A program made the translations under genes and the position numbers. The notes beneath the pieces are model-generated. The model ran no database searches and was not told the origin of the DNA. It was given only the letters and a program-made list of their open reading frames with translations. Below are positions 1 through 6,135 of a stretch of DNA of 9,884 bases, piece after piece. Source of the DNA: JASFUX01 sp050050115 (GTDB lineage: Bacteria > Pseudomonadota > Alphaproteobacteria > Caulobacterales > Maricaulaceae); the NCBI GenBank assembly GCA_050050115.1, contig JASFUX010000122.1:1-9884 (forward strand), in the 5' to 3' direction. Position 1 is the first letter of the stretch. Each line of letters begins with the position of its first letter.

Positions 1-101
1 GCGGGCGAAATCAGCATTTCCTGCAGGAAGTCGTCGATCACATCGACGGTGGTGGAGAGGTAGGCAGGGTCAAACGGAGCGTAGGTCTCCGTGATGCTCA
101 T
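1..101 (-). CDS. Partial hypothetical protein, N-terminal 33 residues
   Basis: Reading leftward from the ATG at 99-101, the frame stays open to the window edge. The peptide begins MSITETYAPFDPAYL and continues as an acidic, probably helical stretch around DVIDDFLQEM. An in-frame TAG lies only two codons upstream of the ATG, with no alternative start between them, so this start is well constrained if the frame is coding. The upstream AGGGCGGG is a poor, very close ribosome binding site. I do not recognise the family from so short a piece. The gene is divergent from the GH3 remnant on the plus strand, and the intergenic DNA between them carries a 22-bp dyad centred about 58 bases upstream of this start. 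Confidence 0.5.
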   Translation of the reverse strand, partial: MSITETYAPFDPAYLSTTVDVIDDFLQEMLISP

Positions 102-147
102 CCCGCCCTACTGACCGGCCCCATGCACGCAGCCGGGTTCTATGTAA

Positions 148-169
148 CCGCCAAGGTGCACCCTGGCGG
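148..169. repeat. 22-bp near-perfect inverted repeat, candidate operator
   Basis: The sequence is CCGCCA, A, GGTGCACC, C, TGGCGG. The outer six bases and inner eight bases are fully self-complementary, and only the pair 154/163 (A opposite C) breaks the symmetry. It lies 47 bases upstream of the start of the minus-strand partial gene, a typical position for an operator. No T-tract follows on either strand, so an intrinsic terminator is unlikely. The binding protein is unknown. The DeoR regulator in this window is a possible but untested partner. Confidence 0.4.
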
Positions 170-230
170 CTTCATCCTTCGCATCTTCCCGAGATTTCAG
201 TTCGTGCACTGACCCGTGCGCCGATCGTTG

Positions 231-244
231 CGCGACCAGTCGCG
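231..244. repeat. 14-bp inverted repeat CGCGAC-CA-GTCGCG
   Basis: Two perfect 6-base arms surround a 2-base centre in the non-coding region between divergent genes. Short GC-rich inverted repeats are common by chance in GC-rich DNA, so this is only a weak operator candidate. It lies about 110 bases upstream of the promoter candidate for the GH3 remnant. Confidence 0.2.
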
Positions 245-333
245 ATATCCGATTTGACGGTCGCTCAACCGACATCGAGGCCAACGAGAACGAGCCTCAA
301 TCGTCGCCATGAAACGTCCGCGCTCGATAATGA

Positions 334-359
334 TTGAAAATGACGTTTTATGCTATAGT
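334..359 (+). promoter_or_regulatory. Promoter candidate, extended -10 type, for the GH3 remnant
   Basis: TGCTATAGT at 351-359 matches an extended -10 element (TG, one base, then TATAGT). TTGAAA at 334-339 resembles a -35 box, but the 14-base spacer is shorter than the usual 16-18. The extended -10 may therefore carry most of the recognition. The local A/T content is high for this genome. Transcription would start near 366 and give a leader of about 95 bases before the ATG at 462. This is a sequence-only prediction. Confidence 0.35.
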
Positions 360-450
360 ACTGATCGCTCGTATTGGCCTGGGCCGATAAATCAGACTTG
401 GACCGCGCGGCTCAGCGGTCCTGCTGAGGCGCCACATCGAAACGTGTGGG

Positions 451-460
451 AGGGGAGGAA
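451..460 (+). promoter_or_regulatory. Strong Shine-Dalgarno, fixes GH3 remnant start at 462
   Basis: AGGGGAGGAA immediately precedes TATG, giving a purine-rich anti-16S match just upstream of the ATG at 462-464. This favours 462 over the earlier in-frame ATG at 309, which would add 51 residues ahead of the signal peptide and would also place the promoter candidate inside the gene. Confidence 0.65.
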
Positions 461-461
461 T

Positions 462-916
462 ATGTTTCTGGATCTGAAACGCAGTGTTTGGCGCGCCCCG
501 CGCGCCGCGTCTCGTCCCGTCGCGGTCATTCTGGCGTCTTCGGCTCTGGTCGCCTGCGCGACCGATGGGGGGGAGTTTGGCGAGCAACGATGGCTCAACC
601 CTGCGCTCGACCCTGATCGTCGCGCCGAGCTGGTGATCGCCGAGATGACGCTCGATGAGAAGATTGCGCTGCTGCACGGGCCTATGGCGCTGCCGTTCGG
701 CCCGGACGCCGATCCGCTACCGCGCGATGCGATCCCAGCTGCGGGCTACTTCCCCGGCAATGCGCGCCTTGGTTTGCCGCCGCTGCGCGAGACGACGCTG
801 GCATCGGCGTGACCAATCCGGGCGGCGTGCGCGAGGGCGACGGCGCGACGTCCCTGCCCTCAGGCCTCGCCGTCGCGGCGACCTGGAACCCGGACATCGC
901 CTACGCCGGCGGCGCG
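462..916 (+). pseudogene. Truncated, frameshifted GH3 beta-glucosidase lipoprotein (5' remnant)
   Basis: The first about 110 codons encode an N-terminal signal peptide ending in the lipobox LVAC (Cys32). The start of a GH3 glycoside hydrolase follows, with landmarks ALDPDRRAELVIAEMTLDEK, PMALPFGPDADPLP and ARLGLPPLRET. The frame ends at TGA 810-812. One missing base near 793 explains this: restoring it reads LRET-DAGIGVTNPGGVREGDG in the next frame, as expected for the family, and continues to NPDIAYAGGA at 916, where similarity stops. Family members usually have about 700-800 residues, so most of the catalytic domain, including the expected nucleophile Asp, is absent. A secreted or membrane-anchored glycosidase acting on plant or oligosaccharide glucosides is the likely ancestral role. 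An intact ribosome binding site suggests recent decay. A lone sequencing error could explain the frameshift, but not the missing 3' part. Confidence 0.8.
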
Positions 917-1028
917 GGCCGAAGCCGGCGGAGCGATCGACATGATCGGCGCCTATCGCGCCTCCCGCTGGCGCGACAGGAAGGCGCAGGATCGCCGCCC
1001 AGCTTCGCTCAATGCTGGTATTGTTTGA
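915..1028 (+). other. Unidentified coding-like tail between GH3 remnant and regulator
   Basis: After GH3 similarity ends, the frame of the original GH3 start reopens and reads RAEAGGAIDMIGAYRASRW, then a basic stretch, to TGA 1026-1028. It looks more protein-like than the other two frames, but I cannot match it to the next part of GH3. It could be the 3' end of a different gene joined by deletion, or decayed GH3 sequence. Nothing firmer can be said from the sequence alone. Confidence 0.25.
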
Positions 1029-1066
1029 GCGATTTTGATAGGCCCAGGAAAAGTTCTGGCCATTGG

Positions 1067-1891
1067 ATGATTCGCTCAATGCTCATGCATTCGACCGAAC
1101 GCGAGCAGTATATTCTCGGTCTCCTGCAGGCGACGGGTTTCGTCTCGTTCCGGCAGCTGGAAAAAGAGATCGACGCGTCGCCCGCCACGCTCAGGCGCGA
1201 CCTCGAGCGCATGTCGAAGAACGGCGTCATCTCGCGCGTGCGCGGCGGGGCCAAGCTGATCTCCAAGGAGGGTGCGGCTCCGAACGGCGGCATGCATCTG
1301 CGCGGGGTGCCGTTCGACGAGAACGTCGCGCTGCATCGCGCTGAGAAGGAAGCTATAGGACGCGCCGCAGCCGCGCTTTGCACCTCGGGCGAAGGCGTCA
1401 TGATCGACGGCGGGTCGACGACGCTGCAGATGTGCCCGCATCTCGAGGGCTTGAACCTGCAGGTGCTGACTAACTCGCTTCACATCGTCAACGCCCTGCT
1501 GCCACAGCCCGACACGCGCATCCTTGTGCCGGCCGGCTCGGTTTTCCGGGAACAGAGCATCATCCTGGCGCCGACCGGCGACGACGCCATGCCGCGTTTC
1601 CACGGCCCCAAGTTGTTCATGGGCGCCGCCTCCATCGGCGCGCAGGGCATCATGCAGGACGACATCGTGCTGGTCGCGGCCGAGCGCCGCCTGATCGAAC
1701 GCGCCGAAGAGCTGATCGTGCTCGTCGACAGCTCCAAGTTCGCCGGACCGTCAGGCAGCGTCGTCTGCGGCCTGGACGAGATCTCTACGCTGATCACCGA
1801 TGACGGCATTGATGCGACACATCGGCGAATGTTGGAGAAGGCCGGGATTCAGCTCATCGTCGTCAGCGTCGGCGCCGAGCGACAGCGCTAG
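1067..1891 (+). CDS. DeoR-family transcriptional repressor
   Basis: The 274-residue product has normal DeoR-family length (about 250-275). Residues 9-65 form the N-terminal winged helix-turn-helix, with recognition-helix sequence SPATLRRDLERM (38-49) and the family-typical IDASPATLRRDL...GVISRVRGGAKL pattern. Residues 95-265 are the DeoRC sugar-phosphate sensor domain, with IDGGSTTLQM (113-122), LTNSLHIVN (134-142) and VDSSKF (220-225). From memory, the sensor domain looks closest to UlaR-type regulators, but that assignment is uncertain. Such proteins repress carbohydrate operons until a phosphorylated sugar binds. The start is not well marked: AGGAA at 1046-1050 is 16 bases from the ATG at 1067, and ATGs at 1079 and 1085 are alternatives. 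The frame is open upstream to 809, but that part is GH3 debris. No intact target operon is visible beside it. Confidence 0.88.
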   Translation: MIRSMLMHSTEREQYILGLLQATGFVSFRQLEKEIDASPATLRRDLERMSKNGVISRVRGGAKLISKEGAAPNGGMHLRGVPFDENVALHRAEKEAIGRAAAALCTSGEGVMIDGGSTTLQMCPHLEGLNLQVLTNSLHIVNALLPQPDTRILVPAGSVFREQSIILAPTGDDAMPRFHGPKLFMGAASIGAQGIMQDDIVLVAAERRLIERAEELIVLVDSSKFAGPSGSVVCGLDEISTLITDDGIDATHRRMLEKAGIQLIVVSVGAERQR

Positions 1892-1923
1892 AGCGGTTTC
1901 GCAGAAAGCGGCAACCGGTTCTC
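1891..1923. terminator. Imperfect hairpin between convergent genes, repeat-like
   Basis: GAG-CGGTT at 1891-1898 pairs with AACCG...CTC at 1913-1923 around a 3-base bulge, and an inner CGC/GCG pair closes an AGAAA loop. It begins at the last base of the DeoR stop codon and lies 14 bases before the 3' end of the MoaD-like gene. No T-tract follows in either direction, so efficient intrinsic termination is doubtful. The wording (AGAGCGGTTTCGC, then AACCGGTTCTC) resembles short intergenic palindromes I recall being common in alphaproteobacterial genomes. It may be one of these dispersed repeats. Confidence 0.4.
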
Positions 1924-1936
1924 CGTTGCAGCCCCG

Positions 1937-2185
1937 TCAGCCGCCGCCGATCCTGGGGATCAGCACCACCTCGCTGGTCTCGCCGATCTCGACGCCGTGC
2001 GCGTCCTGATAGATCTCTCCGTCGATCGACAGCGCCATCTTTTCATCGACGAAGGCGCCGAGACCAGGAAATCGCGCGTCAAGCTCCCGGATTAAGGCGC
2101 GCACCGTGCGCGCTTCGACCTCGAACGCCGCCAGACCGCCGGTGAAGTCGCGAACATCCGCGGAGACGGTCTCGACGCGCGCCAA
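1937..2185 (-). CDS. MoaD/ThiS-like small sulfur-carrier protein
   Basis: The 82-residue beta-grasp protein has family features. VRALIRELDARFPGL sits near residues 28-42 and a conserved C-terminal strand reads SEVVLIPRIGGG. The terminal Gly-Gly is the tail that MoaD and ThiS use for adenylation and thiocarboxylation. In MoaD the carrier donates sulfur for the dithiolene of molybdopterin. It is the last gene of the molybdenum hydroxylase operon, 4 bases after the large-subunit stop, so a role in cofactor or sulfur supply for that enzyme is a reasonable inference. The start is TTG at 2183-2185, and no MoaE or MoeB partner is present in the window. Assignment to the family is firm. Whether it is the general MoaD or a dedicated paralogue is open. 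Confidence 0.82.
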   Translation of the reverse strand: MARVETVSADVRDFTGGLAAFEVEARTVRALIRELDARFPGLGAFVDEKMALSIDGEIYQDAHGVEIGETSEVVLIPRIGGG

Positions 2186-2189
2186 GAGC

Positions 2190-4478
2190 TCAGCCCTCCT
2201 CCATCGCAGCGAGCACGCGCGCGGGCGAGAGCGGCAAGCTCGTCATCCGCTTGCCGACAAGCGTGCTGACTGCGTTCGAAACGGCCGCGAGCGGCGGCAC
2301 GATCGGGACCTCTCCGACGCCCTTCGCGCCATAGGGATGACGCGGGTTGGGCTTGGTCTCGATCAGGATCGTGTCGATCATCGGCAGATCGGAGGCCACC
2401 GGCATCCGATAGTCGAGGAAGCCCGCGTTCTCGAGCGCGCCGTTTTCTCCGTATACATACTCCTCGTTGAGCGCCCAACCGATCCCTTGCGCGGCACCGC
2501 CCTGCAGCTGGCCTTCCACATAGGACGGGTGAATCGCGCGGCCGACGTCCTGCGCGGCGGTGTAGCGCACGATGGTCGTACGGCCGGTCTCGGGGTCGAT
2601 CTCGAGGTCGCAGAGGTGAACGCCGTAGCCCGCCGCCGCGCCCTGGGCGTTGATCGAGACCTCCGCCGCGATCGGTCCGCCGGTCTGGCCCGACTTCGCC
2701 GCTAGCGCCTTGATCGACAATGGCTCGACCGTCATCGACGGATCGCGGCAGACCGCTTCGCCGTCGATCCAGTCGACGTGCGCGACGTCGCACTCCCAGG
2801 TCTCCGCGGCGCGGCGTTTGAGGTCCTCGACCACTTTTTCGGCGGCCTGCACCACGGCCATGCCGGTCGCGAACGTCACCCGGCTGCCGCCGGTCAGCAT
2901 CGCGTAGCCGATCGATGCGGTGTCGGCGACCGTCGCGCGCACGCGCTCGATCGGCAGACCCAAGGTCTCGGCCGCCATCATCGCCATGGCCGCCCGCGAG
3001 CCGCCGATGTCGGGGTTGCAGGACACCACGGTGGCGCCGCCGCTCTCGTCGACGTTGACCGCGGCGGAGGATTCGCCGCCGATGTTGAACCAGAAGCCCG
3101 CCGCCACGCCGCGCGCCTGACCGTCCTTGAGCGGGCTCTGATAGTGCGGATGCGCCTTGATCGCCTCAAGCGTGTCGACCAAGGCGCATGAGCGGACAGT
3201 CGCGCCGTACACGGTCTTCGCGCCGTCCTGCACCGCGTTTTTGATGCGCAGGTCGATCGGGTCCATCTGCAGCTTGCGCGCAAGCTCGTCGATCGCGCTT
3301 TCGACCGCGAAGGCGGCCATCGGCGCGCCGGGGGCGCGGTAGGCGGCGACCTTGGGCCGGTTGGAGATCACGTCGTAGCCGGTGATCGCCAGGCTCTCGA
3401 TGTCATAACAGGCGAACGCGGTCATGCAGCCCAGGCGCGCCGGCGAGCCGGGAAAAGCGCCGGCCTGATACTTGAGCGTCAGCTCCGCGCCGGTGATCCG
3501 GCCGTCCTTGGTCGCGGCGAGCTTGACGTCCATCACCGAACCCGAGGTCGGCCCGGACGCGAGGAACACCTCCTCGCGCGACATCACCAGCCGCACGGGC
3601 CGGCCGGCCGCGCGCGACAGCGCCAGCGCGACAGGCTCGAGGTAGACGGTGGTCTTGCCGCCGAAGCCGCCGCCGATCTCGGCCGGGATCACCTTGAGGT
3701 CCGAGAGCGGCATGTTGAGGATGCGCGCGCTTAAGGCGCGCACGACGAATTGGCCCTGGCTCGAAGACCAGATCACGCTCTGCCCGTCCGCGCCCCACGA
3801 TGCGACGCAGGCGTGCGGCTCGATGTAGCCCTGATGAACCGCGGCCGTGTCGTAGCGTCCCTCGACCGTGACGTCGGCGCTCGCGAAAGCGGCCCCGACA
3901 TCGCCGCGGCCCATCACGTATTTCGCCGCGACGTTCGAGGGCTTGTCCGGCGGCGGCGTGACTCCCTTGGTGAAGAGGTTCTCGCGCAGCAGCGGGGCGT
4001 CTTCGGCCATCGCCGCCTCGACGTCGATCACGTGCGGCAGCACCTCATAGGTCACCTCGATCAGGTCGAGCGCTTCGGCGGCGATCTCGGGCGAGGTCGC
4101 CGCGACGGCCGCGACCGCGTGGCCGACGTAGAGCACCTTGTCGTGCGCAAGACAGTTCGCCGCGATGTCTTCGATCACCGCTTCGCCTTCGCCCGCCTCG
4201 ACCTGACCGGCGGCGCTCAGGTCGAACGCTTCGGCCGTGACCACCGCCTTGACGCCGGGGAGCGCTTCGGCGGCGCGCGTGTCGATTTTCAGAATGCGCG
4301 CGTGCGCATGCGGGCTGCGCTTGATCCGTCCCGTGATCATGCCCGGCAAAGCGTAGTCTGCGCCGAACATGGCGCGGCCGGTGACCTTGTCGACGCCGTC
4401 CGGACGAACCGGACGCTGGCCTACGACCTTCAACGGCTTGTCCTTGACGCTTTTTGGGGGATCCTTGAGGTCGCTCAT
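2190..4478 (-). CDS. Xanthine dehydrogenase-family molybdopterin-binding (large) subunit
   Basis: The 762-residue product has the length of CoxL/XdhB-type large subunits. Residues 18-150 form the a/b-hammerhead domain (VGQRPVRPDGVDKVTGRAMF). The molybdopterin-binding domains follow, with GGGFGGK (269-275), AYRAPGAP (379-386), PDIGGSRA (489-496), VEGQLQGGAAQGIGWAL (654-670) and the C-terminal GVGEVPIVPP, whose Glu723 matches the catalytic base of the family. The protein should bind Mo-molybdopterin and hydroxylate an aldehyde, purine or N-heterocycle, passing electrons through the 2Fe-2S and FAD subunits encoded just upstream. The CO dehydrogenase loop (VAYRCSFR in CoxL) is absent, so this is not a CO dehydrogenase. 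Its ATG overlaps the 2Fe-2S gene stop by ATGA, and GGAGA lies about 9 bases upstream. No signal peptide is visible, so it is probably cytoplasmic. The substrate is unknown. Confidence 0.92.
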   Translation of the reverse strand: MSDLKDPPKSVKDKPLKVVGQRPVRPDGVDKVTGRAMFGADYALPGMITGRIKRSPHAHARILKIDTRAAEALPGVKAVVTAEAFDLSAAGQVEAGEGEAVIEDIAANCLAHDKVLYVGHAVAAVAATSPEIAAEALDLIEVTYEVLPHVIDVEAAMAEDAPLLRENLFTKGVTPPPDKPSNVAAKYVMGRGDVGAAFASADVTVEGRYDTAAVHQGYIEPHACVASWGADGQSVIWSSSQGQFVVRALSARILNMPLSDLKVIPAEIGGGFGGKTTVYLEPVALALSRAAGRPVRLVMSREEVFLASGPTSGSVMDVKLAATKDGRITGAELTLKYQAGAFPGSPARLGCMTAFACYDIESLAITGYDVISNRPKVAAYRAPGAPMAAFAVESAIDELARKLQMDPIDLRIKNAVQDGAKTVYGATVRSCALVDTLEAIKAHPHYQSPLKDGQARGVAAGFWFNIGGESSAAVNVDESGGATVVSCNPDIGGSRAAMAMMAAETLGLPIERVRATVADTASIGYAMLTGGSRVTFATGMAVVQAAEKVVEDLKRRAAETWECDVAHVDWIDGEAVCRDPSMTVEPLSIKALAAKSGQTGGPIAAEVSINAQGAAAGYGVHLCDLEIDPETGRTTIVRYTAAQDVGRAIHPSYVEGQLQGGAAQGIGWALNEEYVYGENGALENAGFLDYRMPVASDLPMIDTILIETKPNPRHPYGAKGVGEVPIVPPLAAVSNAVSTLVGKRMTSLPLSPARVLAAMEEG
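2194..2201 (-). promoter_or_regulatory. Shine-Dalgarno supporting TTG start of the MoaD-like gene
   Basis: On the minus strand GGAGGAGG lies about 9 bases before TTG at 2185-2183. It sits inside the last codons of the large-subunit gene (Met-Glu-Glu-Gly-stop). No ATG or GTG sits at a comparable distance, and the residues after the TTG fit the family's N-terminal strand, so the rare start codon is well supported. The arrangement suggests translational coupling to the upstream cistron. Confidence 0.6.
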
Positions 4479-4963
4479 CGTGCAATCTCCGCCTGGCGCA
4501 TCTCAGCCGCCGCGTCGAGCACGGCGCGAACGACTTTGTCGTAGCCGGTGCAGCGGCACATGTTGCCCGCGAGCGCATAGCGCACTTCGGTCTCGGTGGG
4601 ATCGGGGTTCCTGTCGAGCAGCGCCTTGGACGCCATCAGCAGACCCGGCGTGCAGAAACCGCACTGCAAGGCCGCGTGGTCGAGAAACTGCCGCTGCAGC
4701 GGATGCAGCGCCGCGCCCTCGGCCATGCCTTCGATGGTTTCGACGCGCCGGCCTTCGGCCTCCGGCGCCAGCATCAGGCAGGCGCAGACGAGCTCGCCGT
4801 CGACAATGACCGAGCAGGCGCCGCAGTCGCCGGTCCCGCAGCCCTCTTTGGTCCCGATCAGGCCCAGCTCGTCGCGCAGCGCGTCGAGCAGCGATTGCCC
4901 GCCGCCGCCTAGAAATTCCACCGGCTCGCCGTTGATCGTCGTCGATACGCGCAGCTTACTCAT
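4475..4963 (-). CDS. Xanthine dehydrogenase-family 2Fe-2S subunit (small)
   Basis: The 162-residue protein contains both iron-sulfur modules of the family. The N-terminal plant-ferredoxin fold carries C42, C47, C50 and C62 (GCGTGDCGAC, then CACL). The C-terminal four-helix domain carries C101, C104, C136 and C138 (QCGFCTPG, then MCRCTGY). Gln100-Cys101 is the position that normally contacts the molybdopterin. All eight cysteine ligands are present, so the subunit should be functional in electron transfer from the molybdenum site to FAD. Length is standard (150-165). Its ATG overlaps the FAD-subunit stop by 4 bases, and its stop overlaps the large-subunit start by 4 bases, indicating coupled translation of the three subunits in the order FAD, FeS, Mo. 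Confidence 0.95.
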   Translation of the reverse strand: MSKLRVSTTINGEPVEFLGGGGQSLLDALRDELGLIGTKEGCGTGDCGACSVIVDGELVCACLMLAPEAEGRRVETIEGMAEGAALHPLQRQFLDHAALQCGFCTPGLLMASKALLDRNPDPTETEVRYALAGNMCRCTGYDKVVRAVLDAAAEMRQAEIAR

Positions 4964-5850
4964 GAAGTCGTCCCGTTCATTGATCTGTTCATTGCTCTAT
5001 CTCGGGCGATCGCCGCCGCGCGCCGCGCCAGAACCTTGGCCACGCGCGTGCGATAGGCGACGGTGCCGCGCTTGTCTTCGATCGGACGGCAGGCGGCCTC
5101 AACGGCCGCGTCCATCGCGGCGAGCGCGGCCTCGTCGAGCGTCGTTCCGACCAGCGCCGCGCCGGCGTCTTCGACCAGGAGCGCGGTCGGCGCGACGGCG
5201 CCAAGGCTGACGCGCGCGAAGGTGCAGACGCCGTTCGGATCAAACTCGAGGTTGACGCCTGCGCCGACCACGGCGATGTCCATCTCCGTACGCGGAATGA
5301 GACGCAGATAAGCGTCGCCCGACCGCTCCGGCCGGCGCGGCAGTGCGAAACCGACGATGATTTCATCCGACGCGAGGCTGGTGCGGCCCGGCCCGGTTTG
5401 GACGGTCTCGACCGGCGCCTGGCGCCGCCCGCCGGGCCCTTCGATAACGCAGACCGCGCCTGCGGCGATCAGCGCAGGCACGGAGTCCGCGGCCGGCGAC
5501 GCGTTGGCGAGGTTGCCGCCCAGGCTCGCGCGCGCCTGGACCTGATCCGAGCCGATCAAGTTCGCCGCCTCGACGACGCCGGGCCAGGCCGCGCGCAAGC
5601 TCTCGCAGCGGCCGAGCGCGATCCCCGGCGCAGCTGCGCCGATCCAGAAGCCGGCTTCATCTTCGCGAATCTCGGCGAGTTCGGACAAGCGCTTCAAATC
5701 AATGATCAGCTTGGGCCGCAGCCGGCCGCCGCGCATCTGCACCAGAAGATCGGTGCCGCCCGCGAGAAGCTTTGCGTCTCCCCCGGCCTGGCCCAGCGCC
5801 TTAACCGCGTCCGCGACGCTCGTCGGCGCAACATAGTCTGCATCAAGCAT
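4960..5850 (-). CDS. Xanthine dehydrogenase-family FAD-binding subunit (medium)
   Basis: The 296-residue protein has the CoxM/XDH FAD-binding fold. AGGTDLLVQMR (30-40) and ARASLGGNLANASPAAD (106-122) are the two FAD-contacting motifs. The C-terminal CO_deh_flav_C region covers about residues 182-285. It takes electrons from the 2Fe-2S subunit and reduces NAD, quinone or oxygen, depending on the enzyme. It is the first gene of the operon. AAAGGACGG ends a few bases before the ATG at 5850 and is a good ribosome binding site. The last residues contain a small duplication (RAMNRSMN), coming from a repeated CAATGAAC in the DNA. Nothing suggests a defect. Confidence 0.94.
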   Translation of the reverse strand: MLDADYVAPTSVADAVKALGQAGGDAKLLAGGTDLLVQMRGGRLRPKLIIDLKRLSELAEIREDEAGFWIGAAAPGIALGRCESLRAAWPGVVEAANLIGSDQVQARASLGGNLANASPAADSVPALIAAGAVCVIEGPGGRRQAPVETVQTGPGRTSLASDEIIVGFALPRRPERSGDAYLRLIPRTEMDIAVVGAGVNLEFDPNGVCTFARVSLGAVAPTALLVEDAGAALVGTTLDEAALAAMDAAVEAACRPIEDKRGTVAYRTRVAKVLARRAAAIARDRAMNRSMNGTTS

Positions 5851-6135
5851 TGGCCGTCCTTTCGGAGAGGAGACTATTCAGGATCGCCCCTGCGCGAAAC
5901 CAGAGCATTCGCCAAGCAGCGCAGAGAGTGGCTAATGACCGCTTTCGGGCGCGGGTTCAATGGGGTGCGGCGGCGGCGGCTCGCTTTTCCCGCGCACCCA
6001 CGTCCGACCAATCCGGCGACTGAAAAGACGATTTCTCTCAGCGCAACGTCATCACACTGGGAGGCGTTCTCGAAGCTACGGCCGATTGCGCGGCCATCCT
6101 CGCCGATCCCCCGCGCTTTGGACCGTACCTGCCTG
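5851..6135. other. Intergenic region upstream of the molybdenum hydroxylase operon
   Basis: These 285 bases lie between the end of the aminotransferase gene and the start of the FAD subunit, both on the minus strand. They should contain the operon's promoter, but I find no convincing -35/-10 pair. AATAGT at about 5872-5877 on the minus strand could be a -10, but has no good -35. The open plus-strand frames here are compositional, with runs of CGG codons. A GGCC...GGCC dyad at about 6080-6095 lacks a T-tract. No recognisable gene remnant is seen. Confidence 0.5.

Larger units (their letters stand above)
102..461. other. Intergenic region between divergent genes
   Basis: About 360 bases with no convincing gene separate the minus-strand partial CDS from the GH3 remnant. 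The stretch holds a 22-bp near-palindrome (148-169), a 14-bp inverted repeat (231-244), an imperfect stem with GAGGC/GCCTC arms (270-306) and a promoter candidate (351-359). It is visibly richer in A and T around 320-370 than the surrounding genes, as expected for a promoter region. A 29-codon plus-strand ORF at 123-212 has no usable ribosome binding site and is treated as chance. Confidence 0.6.

Noticed and set aside
123..212. Plus-strand ORF of 29 codons
   Set aside because: It has no Shine-Dalgarno sequence, contains the 22-bp dyad, and shows no recognisable protein features. Chance is more likely.
254..282. TTGACG at 254-259 as a -35 element on the plus strand
   Set aside because: At a spacing of 16-18 bases the sequence is GC-rich (around GAGGCC), with nothing like a -10.
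309..461. N-terminal extension of the GH3 frame from the ATG at 309
   Set aside because: It would put 51 extra residues before a clear signal peptide and overlap the promoter candidate. The ATG at 462 has a far better ribosome binding site.
3750..4544. Long plus-strand ORF of 264 codons antisense to the molybdenum subunit
   Set aside because: It is rich in Arg and Val and depends on the GC-biased third codon positions of the minus-strand gene. The minus-strand product has strong family motifs throughout.
2190..5850. Carbon monoxide dehydrogenase (coxMSL) assignment
   Set aside because: The gene order matches, but the large subunit lacks the VAYRCSFR active-site loop that defines form I CO dehydrogenase.
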